Source of the DNA: Monodelphis domestica
Lineage: Eukaryota; Chordata; Mammalia; Didelphimorphia; Didelphidae
Direction: 5' to 3'
Length of the DNA: 64,000 nt
Assembly: GCF_027887165.1 (NCBI RefSeq)
Contig: NC_077232.1
Coordinates: forward strand, 16,441,255-16,505,254
Part shown: positions 34,377-45,659 of the stretch, in pieces
Position numbering within the stretch: the first letter of the stretch is position 1
How the letters are laid out: the number at the start of each line of letters is the position of its first letter
Translations under genes and position numbers: made by a program
The notes under the pieces: model-generated
What the model saw: the letters and a program-made list of their open reading frames with translations, nothing else
Databases searched by the model: none
What the model was told of the DNA's origin: nothing

Positions 34377-36167
34377 ATGTGGCGGCAAGTGGCGCGCGTC
34401 AGGCCTCCTGTTCTGTTCCTGCATCCTGCAGGTCAGGTATCCTTCCGAACTTCCCAAGATCCTCTAGGGTCTGCGGCGTTCGGTCCTTCCTTCCCCTTCC
34501 GCTGCTTCCGCCACTCCCCACCTTGCCTTGCCGAACGCTGACTTTTTTAATGTGATGAACGGAGTTTCGAATTTCCCAAGCTGCGTGACCCTGGGCAATG
34601 TCTAATCTCTCCGAGCCTCACTTGTCTTATCTGCAAAATGGAGCCAACACCCTCACTCCAGAGCGGCGTTGTTGGTCTATATTGGGATTATGTGACCTTA
34701 GGCAACGCTGCTCGCCCCCCTCGGTGTTTTGTAAAATGAGGTTGTTGGGGGTGGGTCTATACTAGGCACAGTAACAGCAACACTACAGTGAGTGAATGAG
34801 CATTTATTAAACACTGTTTTCCAAGCCCTGTTTGCACCTGTGAATACAATACAGAAGCGAGACAATCCCTGCCCTTTGGAAGCTCACATTCTAGGATGGA
34901 GACAGCACTCATAAGCGGTTTAGGCCATGAATCCGGAGCCTTCTGGGGATTCACAAGGCAGGCCTGGCATTAGGGTCAAGTAATAGCTCCAAGATTCATC
35001 CTCATTTGGGGGTTGAAGAAACAGGCTCAAGTGAAATGAGTCAGCTCTTAACAGCTACTTAGGTTTGGGGGTTCGAGTTTTAAAGCTGTCATTTCTCAGG
35101 GCTTGATTTCTAAACTACTATAGCTCCCCTTTCTAGGAAAGGAGAATGGGAGGAGGAAAAAAGGGATACCCCCAAATGGAAGGTTGGAAGGGAGGTGAAT
35201 GGTAGGTATGTATTGAGAAGGCAAGCGTGTAGAGATGATGAAAGGAAGGGAGGGGGAAGATGGCAGGACTCACTGACCTTGGAACCTAATGATGGCACAA
35301 TGCCTCTTGTTTGACTTGCCAAGTCTAGCCCTCTGCCCAGTACAAGGGAAATAGCAGATATGTTTGGTCATCCTTCTGCTGGGGTTCTTAACCATTTCTG
35401 TGACCTGGAGCCCTCTGACAGTCAGGGGAGGTTTATGGACCCTTTCTCAGAATCAGGTTTGTAAGTGCAGAAAATGTAATACATAGGACTACAGGAGGAA
35501 ACCAATTATATAGAAATGGAGTAATTGGAAAAAAAAAAACTTAGACACTTATATAGACCCCAAATTAAGAACTGGTGCCCTGTGAGATAGTGAGATTCTT
35601 GTCATTGGAAAGTTTGCCCTCAGACAAAAAGCTCATGACTTCTAGGGCATTGGGTTTTGTTTCCTCTGTAAAGCCATGTCTCCTCAGAGGAATAGAGTTC
35701 ACATTCTACTCTTTTTCTCTACCACTGAGTATCCCAACTTCTGCCAGCCAACTCTCATGATACCATGTTGGGAAAGAAAGAAAGGATTAGCCGTGAGGCA
35801 AGGGGTAAGAAGTATCAGCACCTGAGCACAAAACCCCAAGAATTGTCCCTGGGGTCTTAGGCTAGTACCATCTCAGCACCCAAGTTTTGGTGAATGTGTG
35901 TGTTTCTCCTTGTTTCTTAGTCCATTTTCCAATGGTTTGGCTTTTCAGGTCCTGGGGCTGCCCAGTTCTTCAGTGCTGGCATGAAGACCTTCCTCCCAGT
36001 ACCTACCTATGAAGGTAAGAGGTCCCATTCTCTGGTTAATCTCAGTTTTATCTCTTCACCTGGTAGTCACAGTTAGGCATTGTCACTTCTTCAGTGATTG
36101 AAGCAACATAGTCCAATCCATCTAGCATTTATTAAGCACCTTCTCTCAGTGCTGTGCTGAACCCTCA

Positions 36168-36212
<45 letters not shown>

Positions 36213-38612
36213 TTCTCCCTCTCTTTCTTGCTTATGCGAAGCTTACACATTCTTAGCTATATTTAGGCCCAGCCATGCTATAAGGCCCAAAGAGGGCTGC
36301 TGTCTTCAGTGTCATAGTTTTGATAGGTCTAGTGATGACCTTAGCCCCAAAGAAGAGATATGAGAATTCACTTCCCCTACTCCTTTGAAGAGATGGGGGC
36401 CTACAAGTGTAGAATATTATATACAATAATAGATTTTTTTTCTTCCCCTTTTTCCTTTCTAAAGAAATTGTCATGAGATGATCATCTAAGAGGAGGGAAG
36501 AAGGTGAGGTACAAAGGGAAAGAGATATGAAAACAAAAGCTATAAATGAAAATGTTTTTTAAGAGGCTGCCTTGACCAGTATGCATATATTTGGGGTCTA
36601 GTTTCATTATTGCAGGCATTCCTTCCTCCAGTCCAACTGGCAGCCCTTTCCCACTTTATATAAGGTATTTGTTAATTTTCTTGACCAAAACAATATGATG
36701 GTGGGCCTTATCCACACTGAAAGGTTTTCTAGCTTGGGTAGGACTTCCTCCAGCTTAAGCCATGTGGACATAGCCTTCAAGATCTCCAGGTGACCTTAGT
36801 GCTGAAATGAAGCATTAGGGAATGCTGGGCACATAGAAACTTCTCCTTTCTTATATAACTACCAACCTATAACCTTGTTCAATGAATCTTTGGGCCTGGA
36901 GGTCCATGCTCCTTGATATGACCCTTTGCTATTTATGCTCTTTCCTTAGATGTTCCTATCCCTGAGAAGCCCAAGCTTAAATATATTGATCGGATGCCGC
37001 TCGTGCCAAAAGTGAAGAGAGAACCTAGGAATTTGAGTGACATCCGAGGGCCATCCACTGTAGCCACTGACTTCACCGAGGGTAATTTTGGTATCCTGGT
37101 GAGTAAACCAAGTCAGCATTGGGGGAAAAGAGGGTCCAAGAATGGTATAGATAAGCTAGGTCATGAGCCTCATCTCTCCAATTCTAACTTCCTCTGCTCA
37201 CATATCACACTCTCATGTCCTGGCCCTTTGCCACATGCCCTTATGGCTGGAATGTTTTCTGTCCTGTCCTTCTCCCTGGCCTCTTTCTAATCTAATCTAA
37301 TTCCTCTTTCTATCTCTCTCAACCTTTTCCCCCCTCCCCTCCCCCCACTCCTCCTTGGGGTTTTCAGGACTATGCTCGGCATTTAAGAGGCATTTAATTA
37401 ATATTTGTTCCTTCCCCTTCATAACAAGCTCACTTCTATATCTCACCTTCCACTTTGTCTCCACATTATCATCTTGATGGAGAAGGGCAGCATCATGCTT
37501 CATCCTTAGTAGGTGCTTTTTTGAATTTAAGTTCTCCTTTCCTGTTCATCTTCTGGTGGATAAACAGGTGAAGAGTGAAAAAAATCCCAAAGGAGGAACA
37601 TAAAAGGAATAGAAGCATCTCCACCATAACAAAATATTGGTTGCTTTTGCCTTTGTCCAAATACCTTGGACAAGATCGGCATAATGATGTTTCTTGTCGA
37701 AAGCCCTTCACAGTCTGCCTTCAGCCTAATTCCAGGCCCACTTCCTGCTGTTTCCCTACTCCTACGAATTCTGCATTCCAAACAAATGGACTTGCTATTA
37801 CCCACACACAACCTTTCTTCTGTCACATCTGTGCCTTTGCATAGATTATCCCTCTTGCCCTTCCTCCTTTTCCTCTTGGAAGCCCTTATCCCTTCACAGA
37901 GACCTTTTTTGAGTATCCTAGTCATTAGTGCTCCCTTCTAAAATTCCTTTGTATTTTTTTAATTTATTTAATTTGAACATGTTGCATTCTCCCAGTGGAG
38001 TATAAGCTCCTTAAGGTTAGAGACTAGCAATGTTGTCTTCAAATTCCCTAACACAGCACAGTATCTGCCACATTGTAGGTGCTCGATGCATGCTGATTGT
38101 TTTCCTAACTGCTGTCTCCTTTTCAGGCACTGGGTGGTGGTTACCTCCACTGGGGCCATTTTGAAATGATGCGCTTGACAATCAACCGTGCCTTGGACAC
38201 CAAGAATATGTTTGCCATCTGGCGTGTCCCAGCCCCTTACAAACCCATCACCCGGAAGAGTATGGGCCAGCGCATGGGGGGTGGCAAAGGTGCCATTGAT
38301 CACTATGTGACAGCAGTCAAGACTGGTCGCCTGATCGTGGAGGTGGGTGGCCGCTGTGAGTTTGGTGAGGTGAAACACGTTCTCAAGCAGGTGGCACACA
38401 AGCTGCCCTTTCCAGCCAAGCCTGTGAGCCGAGAGTCTCTGCAGAAGATGCGGGAGGAACAAAGGGAAAGGGAGCACAACAATCAGAACCCTTGGACCTT
38501 TGAGCGTATTATCACTGCCAACATGCTAGGGATGAGGAAAGTGCTGAGCCCCTATGACCTGACCCAGAAGGGCCGCTACTGGGGCAAGTTCTACTTGTCT
38601 GAACGTGTCTAG
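34377..38612 (+). CDS. MRPL16: Mitochondrial large-subunit ribosomal protein L16, complete, four exons, 251 aa
   Basis: uL16m is a component of the mitochondrial 39S ribosomal subunit, near the peptidyl transferase centre and the central protuberance. Exons: 34377-34431, 35949-36014, 36950-37098, 38127-38612; GT-AG junctions, phases fit, 756 bp = 251 aa plus stop TAG, the same length as human. The first 30 or so residues ([11 protein letters not shown]...) are arginine-bearing and lack acids, fitting a mitochondrial presequence. The ribosomal L16/L10e domain follows: [64 protein letters not shown], and the C terminus [15 protein letters not shown]. The exon 1 donor GCAG/GTCAGG keeps the frame; the better-looking CAG/GTATCC five bases later would run into an early stop. 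Intact and highly conserved. Confidence 0.97.
36165..36211 (+). repeat. CA microsatellite (MRPL16 intron 2)
   Basis: About 23 CA units with one early interruption, adjacent to an ancient-repeat piece (TTTATTAAGCACC). Confidence 0.95.
37190..38098 (+). mobile_element. L2-like LINE 3' end (MRPL16 intron 3)
   Basis: AAGCTCCTTAAGGTTAGAGA, ACACAGCACAGTATCTGCC and TTGTAGGTGCTCGATGCATG correspond to the L2 3' end, running almost to the exon 4 acceptor. Confidence 0.6.
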
Positions 38613-39035
38613 TGACTGCAAGAGCAGCTGCTCCACCTGTATTCATCTCCAACTTCTCCTTATGACCACAATTGTGATCAGCCCTAGCAGTGTGGATGAT
38701 CCCAGAAAAGCCTTGGGATGGGAGCCCTGTAGTGCACCTCGTGGAATGGATGAGTTGGTCTTGCAGGAGAAGTCTTGTCCCCTATAAAGGGACTCTGGAA
38801 ATATTTAAATGACTCTTCTTTTGGGTCCTGGCTTCTGCTAGGGAGGCCTGATTTGGCTCCCACTTCTGATACCTTCATGACCTCAGGCAAGACACAAAAC
38901 TGTTGAGTGCTCTTGGCAGCTAGAAGACAAGCTGACCTGCCTTGGTAATAGAAGTTTCCTCACCGACAAGGAATCTCAGGGGTTCTTAGACTTTTCCTGT
39001 AAATCTTAAACCTGTTTGGCAGTAAAGTGGCACCT

Positions 39036-39041
39036 ATTAAA
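39036..39041 (+). other. MRPL16: MRPL16 candidate poly(A) signal ATTAAA
   Basis: This is the first plausible poly(A) hexamer after the stop (424 bp), followed by a short T-rich stretch near 39057. A later AATAAA at about 39545 is an alternative. Confidence 0.5.
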
Positions 39042-42000
39042 AACCCTCAAATTCATGTTTTTCTTTGGAAATACATCAAAATATTTTTTAAAATAACAAA
39101 GTTCACAGGACCCCTCCTCCCTCCCCCCCCCCCCCCCCCCAGGTTGAGAACTGCTATTTTGTTCTCCCTAAATCTTTGAGATCATCAGTTCCGGGAAACT
39201 CCCAGTATAGAAATTCCCTCCATTGATGCAACATAAATTTCACTAATTTCTAACCTTAAAGAGTTGCCTGGGACACTGAGAGGTTGTCAATCAATCAGTA
39301 AACATTTATTAAGCATCTGCTGTGTGCCAGAGGCTGCTAAACACTGGGGATGCAAAGAAAGACAGTCTTTCTCATGGTTGCACAGCTAGTGTGTCAGAAG
39401 TGGGATTGGAACTTTGGTTTTCCTAACACTAAGGGCAGCCCTCTCTCCACTCTGGCATATTGCCTCCCTGCATCAGTAACTCAAATAGGGAGTAGTAAAC
39501 TGAGGCTGAAAGTATGAAGAAACAGGATAGACAGTCTTAGGAGGAATAAAACAGAAACCTTGCCTGTACCCCTTCCCCACACTCCTCCCAAGTCTTCAAA
39601 TTATGGCATAACCACTTCCCTCGACCCCGTACACAAACCTTGGGCACAGCTGTCTTCACTCGATGTGACTTTATTAGTTAAATTCACATACTTGACAACT
39701 GTATATTTGATACAGCAACAGAGAAATTATTCCGCTATCTAGGCCAAACTAGTCCTTCTAGACTTAATCTCAGTGAGATAGAACAGAAAGGCCAGGAGGG
39801 CTGAATATCTTAAAAGGAACAGGGTTAGACGTTTGTGTTCATCCATCTAACCCTGAGATCAGTTCCGTTACTAGATTCTAAGCTACCCGCTTAGACCCTA
39901 AACTCTTCGTAAACGACAGGATCCATAATCTTACACAATCACCTTTAATTTTCTGTCTTCCTATCCCTTAGCACACTGCATCATACAATCACCGTGTTTG
40001 TTGATTCAAAATATATAATTCCGTGTGGTATCACTGGCAGCTCCTGCTTTTGTGCCTGTAATGCCCTCAGTCTACCATGTGATTCGGGGGCTGAGTGAAT
40101 ACCCTCCACCCCCCCAGAACTAAAGGAATTCAGAACCACTAGATGTTCAAGTAGGAGGGGAGAACAGCACATTTGATGTAGATGGCACAAATCTGATATT
40201 TAAGTGCCAGACTTTCAGATTCTGGAAATTTAAGTTTTGTGGATGTCTCCGCAGAGAAAGCTAAGGGTAGAGACAGAGGACCTTGGACTTGGACTAGTCT
40301 ATCACCTTTTTGTACAGGTGGGAAGCAGACTCAAGATGACGTTAAGTGACTGGACACACAGCTACTATTTCCCCAGGTCTCCCTCAACCCCAGCACTCTG
40401 CCTCTTCCCCCAAATCAGCTTACTTGAGCCTTGAGATATAAACCCTTCAGTTTATGAGTTCTACTCCAAGAGTGGGTGACCATCTTACCAAAATGCACAA
40501 GAACAGCTCCTTAAGGTACCCTGCAGCGGAACCTTTCATAACAAACAATCCCGTTTCTGTAGATGAATTATCTTGGAAGTCCCTACTCATGGCCTCATGT
40601 GGCTGGAAGACCTTGGGGCCACAAGTGGGAACTAAAGGCTTTCCTTCTATGGCTACACACCAAATTGCTGATCAACAAGGTCAACTTTTGTTGCCAGCAG
40701 GGAAGAGGTTGGAAGACAAGTCATAGAAGGAAGGAAGCAACATCATCAGTCTGCTACTAGGTCCTAAGTAGAGGCAGCCAGGTACAAGGACAAGAACATT
40801 CCCTCCCTCAATGTGGAGTCAGGATCTGGGCCCAAACCTTATCTCTGCTGCTTAGAAGGATTGTATGACCTCAGGCAAACCACCTGACCTCCAGGAGCCT
40901 CAGTTTCCCCTCTGTAAAATGAGGAAGTTAAATTGGCCTAAAATCCCTTATAGCTCTTAATCTAAAGATTGAATTAAATCAACACTTGAAGACAATATAT
41001 GTATATAATCTTTTTGAATAAGCTTTTGGGATTCAAGAAAAATTCATTATTTTGAATATCCAAAACCCAAACAAGTGTTTTATTAACCAAAAAAGACCCT
41101 TGGGAGCTGTGTGACCCAGGGCAATTTGCTTCACCTCTCAGCCTCAATTTCTTCATCTATAAAATGAAGGAATCTGAGGTCTCTTAGATCTATAATCCAG
41201 TTCTCTGTAACTGGCTGTCTCAGATAAGACTACATTATGGGGACAGCTAGATGGCACAATGGATAGAGCTTCAGGCCTAGAGTCAAAAGAAACTGAAATC
41301 TGGCCTCAGACATTTCCTAGCTGTGTTTGCCTAACCCTTGTCCTTCTGTCTTAAATGTTTACTACTAAAACAAAGTAAAAGTTAAAAGGAAAAAAAAAAG
41401 ACTAGCAACAAGACCCAAGTTATGGATTTAGTCCCAGATTAAGCTGGTTTGTTTTGCTCTGTTTATTGGGCGTTTTCCTATTTACTAAAGCCTCTCCCGC
41501 CCCCCAACAATAGCAGTTCATTTTCTAAAAAGGCCATTAGTCACAAGGGGGAGCCATAGGATGACAGAACAGTTTCTTTCATACAGTGAGACCTGGAAGA
41601 GACCTCCGAGGTCATCAGTTCAGAGATTGTGACTTGTCCAAGGTTAGGAAGTTTCTAAGAGAATTCAAGCCCAGTGGCTCCTGATTCTCAAGACTTCTGC
41701 ACTCTATCCAATAGCCACACTAGCAAGACATTATTATGGATTGCTATAAATCCACGTCCCCCAAGGAAAAGAACCTGCTCCACCTTCAGAACCAAAGGAA
41801 CACTATATTCCCAGTTAACTAAAGAAAAACCGTCATCCTAACACTGTCTTAACAACACAAGAGCCTGAGCCTCCGTCTCTTCATCTCCTAGATCGGGGTG
41901 CAGGCATGCTTGGCTAATCCAAAAAGAGAGGGGGCTGCAGATACCACTTCTTAAAGAATCTCTTCTATTCATCTTGCATCATTAACTGAAACAAGTGGGC

Positions 42001-43583
42001 CATGGGATAGCGGCGGAAGATGGGGAGAAGAGGTTAATGGCAACAGAAATTACCCTAAATAAAGTTAAACGAGATTGATCACACATAGGTCAAGAACTAG
42101 AAGAAATCTCTGAGGCCTTCATTTTATAGATGGGTGAACTCAGGTCCAGAGAAGTAGCACTTTGCCCAACATCACACTAATAGCAAGGGTCAGAGGTGGG
42201 ATTTGAACTTGGGTCCTTTGCTTGAGAACCAGCTCTCTTTCCATGGTCCCAAGGTCCTTCTGAAGTTGGAGCTGTTGTGAAGGCTTACATTTGACCCATA
42301 GTGTAAAAGGTACAGAGCCCATAGAGCTATCCAGAGGCCTATCTGATGTCCTTTCTTATTGAGCCTAACTGCCTATCTCTTCCACTATCCATTTCCCAGG
42401 AGTAACTTGAGTCCAACCAGCCTGACTGACTTTTCCCTCAACCTCCCCTGCAGCCAGTTCCCCATGTGGAGTCCAGTGGGTTTCTGGATCCTGGCCCTCC
42501 AAGCTTCTAACAGAATACAAAATGAAAAAAGTAGACATTTGGCTGGTGGTTGTCCGGTGCCACCAATCAGAACTTCTCAAAGGAGAGGCGGAGTGACTGA
42601 GACATCTGCAATCCACAAGGTTGGAAAGAGGAACTGAAATGTTCATCCAGGATCCATCTAAAGGAAGGGAAAAAAAACGAGCAAAGCTGGCTGAAATCAT
42701 GAAATAGCAGCAATGTCCGTCAGTATTGCTAAATCCCAACTGGGTAGGGTTGATTTAGTAACACTTGGTCCCAATTCCTTTGAAATATCCCAAAGTGAGA
42801 AACTTTCTGGCAGAAATTAAAATGTCACCTTGGGCCTACTTTCTTCCCAAAGTTGACCACCTTTCCTTCTTTGATTAGAAGGTAAATACTACTATCCCCT
42901 GCTAGGCTTGTACTGTTTGCCCCCCAAATGCAAGCTCCTTGAGGGCAAGGACTGCTTTCACTTTTGTCCCCAATGCCTGCGTGCATCAAGCTTGCCGAAT
43001 AAAGAATGACCATTTTGCAAGTGAGCAGAAGACCAGAGAAGATGACTTACCTGCAGTACATAGATAACAGGCCTGGACATTGAAAACCAGACTCCAGGCC
43101 AACCAACCTAAGTGATGCCTTTTTCATTGGACCACACAGCCACTTGGCATCTGTCTCCACTATCCCCGGACTTTATTGCTCTTTTCATTCTCACCAGTCC
43201 ACCCTTTTCCCCCATTTGAAAGATTTCTCTGACTGTAGGGTTTTAATTCCTTGAGTGCAGGAACTTTCATTTTGGTCTTTGTAGTCTCAGCACTTGGCAT
43301 AGTGCCTGACACAGTTAAATTGAATAATTGCTGGTGGATTGCTTGATACTCCCTCCATGAGAGTAGGTCATCCTCAACAAGGCATCCTTCTATGAATATC
43401 CGAGGACCCAAGAATCAGGTTCCATACCCAGACCTCCCATCTGTATCACCTGATGGTGACTGCCACCAGACCATCCAGCCAAATGGAAGTCCAGTCCATT
43501 CAGTCATGGAAGAGACGCTGCTTCTCCATCCCCTCCCCTTAGAGGGCTCACCTGAGGCAGGTGGTCAAGGTCAAAGTGGGCTT
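39042..43583. other. Tail-to-tail interval between MRPL16 and STX3, possible STX3B 3' UTR
   Basis: Holds a poly-C run (39123-39140), an ancient repeat with TTTATTAAGCATCTGC (39295-39470), MIR-like pieces (40760-40960, 41570-41720, 42090-42260) and a diverged Mar1-type SINE (41240-41390). If the minus-strand AATAAA at 39670-39675 is used, 39.65-43.58 kb is 3' UTR of STX3B. No other gene recognised. Confidence 0.5.
39670..39675 (-). other. STX3: Candidate STX3 poly(A) signal (AATAAA on minus strand)
   Basis: On the minus strand AATAAA is followed by a GT-rich stretch about 35 nt downstream. If used with the B anchor exon, the 3' UTR would be about 3.9 kb and would end roughly 0.6 kb from the MRPL16 poly(A) site. 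Other minus-strand signals exist nearer (for example near 43171 and 47841), so this is tentative. Confidence 0.3.
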
Positions 43584-43661
43584 TCAGGCAAAGATGCCCC
43601 CAATGGTGGAGGCCAAGATGATGGCGAGGATAACGCAGCAAATCATGATCATAATCTTCTT
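43584..43661 (-). CDS. STX3: STX3B transmembrane exon (coding part)
   Basis: It encodes [20 protein letters not shown] then GGIFA and stop TGA (43586-43584). This is the syntaxin-3B / syntaxin-1-like anchor (syntaxin-1A has KIMIIICCVILGIIIASTIGG). The acceptor is GAGCAG with only a moderate pyrimidine tract. It lies 7.9 kb downstream of the B SNARE exon and 5.5 kb downstream of the A anchor exon. Confidence 0.93.
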   Translation of the reverse strand, partial: KKIMIMICCVILAIILASTIGGIFA

Positions 43662-45587
43662 CTGCTCATCCAAGAGAAGGGAAGAAAAAGCAAAGAAGCA
43701 ACAGGATACCATTGAACAAAGGGAGCTCTATGGGCATCTCAGGGCAACTAAGCTAGTAGAGGAGGAAGGAGAGAACAAAGATGGAACTGGCTTTTGGAAC
43801 TCAAGGTGCTGCCATTGAGCACTTTACTCCAAGCACGGAAAGCCCAAGACAAATGATACGGATGCTAGAGTTGGAGCTAGAAACACCTTCAGAGGCATCT
43901 ACTTCAACATCCTCCTTTACAGATGGAGGAACCTAAGCTCAAGACATTCCCAAGGCTATATAAATACTAAGAGTCTGGGGCAGGTCTTCCTGATTTTCTG
44001 AGGCCCATCACTCTCCTCTGGCACATTAGCTCCTACCCATTAAATGTAATTTTCCCCCAAGGCTGTATCCTGGCCATCTTCAGTCCCCCTACACTCTCCT
44101 TGATCACCTCATCCATTTCCACGGCTGCCACGGCCAACTGTATGTAGTTGTCTCCCAAGTCTAGATCTTTATTCTCAGTTTTTCCCAGAGCTTCAGACCT
44201 TCTTCAATTACCGCCTATTAGCTATCCCCACCAGGATGTGCCACTGTCAAAATGTCAAAACTTGGCAGAGAAATCTCCCTTCCCCACAAATTCTCTGTTT
44301 TCGTTGACACAGATTACATCAATCTAGTCACTCAGGCTCAGAATCTATCAACGGGCTCCCAAATATCTCACATCTGCACCTCATTCTATTCCTACTGCAA
44401 GGGTACTATAAGCTCGCAGAGGGCAGGGTCTGTCATTTAATCTTTGCATTCCCCAGCACCTAGCAGGACACCCATATAAACCAGGCACTAATTTGAGTTC
44501 AAGTCCAGTCTCATTGTACCAGAACATGTAGGATTTGAACAAAACCTGAAAATAGCATTCATCATGGTGGAATACTTAGCACTGGTCATCCATAGGGGAC
44601 AGTAGGGAAAGAGAAGGCATTCTGTCAATCAATATAAACTCATTTATTTAAATTAACAATAAAATAATCAAGTTTCCATTAAAAAAAAAGACCAAAAACC
44701 CTTTGGGCAAACAATACAATTCCCAGCCTCATACATGAGACCAAAGGCACATAACTGGAGTTTGTTCCTTCTTGGCACCAAAGCCAGGCCCCTCTCTTGA
44801 ATGCCAGACTTCACAGCCTTGGGCAAGAATGGTGCTGAAACCCCCATGGCTCTGTCTATATATTGAAGGGTGTTTAGAATAGACTGCAAAGGACCTACTG
44901 GACAGTAGCCTGGATTAGAGATCGTGCTCCATCCCTGGAGCCATTAAGGTTAAGGGTTAAGTCAATAAAGGATACTTAGGAGCAAGGAGTATGGGGACAA
45001 ATCTCACGCACCAGTGAGAAATCTAACAGCTTCTGTTGGCATAAATATATTATCAACATGATGAGCACTTCTGGACACAACAGCCTACTTCAGAACGGTC
45101 TAAAGAAGATTTTTAATACCATTAGCTCCCTCTTGGCATGATGAGGGAAAGACCAAACTCTCTTTGTTAAGAGAAAAGTGTATTAACGGCAAATGCCATT
45201 TGGTCAAAGTCCTACCCCTACCCAAGCGATTCTCTCTGGGAGAGAAGATCTCTGAATGGTACCCTGAATGGTCCTTGGTTTCTAGGGATCCTTACTACAA
45301 ACTGGACCTGTGTATCAAGGCCAAAGAGAACAAGGGTCTGGTAGACAAGCAAGCCAGTGGACTCAGGTGTTCTTGAGATGAGGATATCCAAACCTAGGGA
45401 TTCCCCCTAGATTTTTCATGCAGAAAATGGCCCTCAGGAAGAGTATGTTTCCATCAAGGTTCCTCCCAAATCTGTGCAAAGAACTAGTTGTTCCCTCATC
45501 TACTTCCCTAAAGAAGTCCCTCAAGCTAATTCTAGAGGCTATACCCAAAACCTCTACTCTCCAAGTTCCAGATCACACATAAACACA

Positions 45588-45659
<72 letters not shown>

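Noticed and set aside
34432-34437. Alternative MRPL16 exon 1 donor CAG/GTATCC
   Set aside because: It is five bases downstream of the used donor; joining it to exon 2 shifts the frame and meets a stop within 12 codons.
37968-38477. 169-codon minus-strand frame
   Set aside because: Antisense shadow of MRPL16 exon 4, which is strongly conserved on the plus strand.
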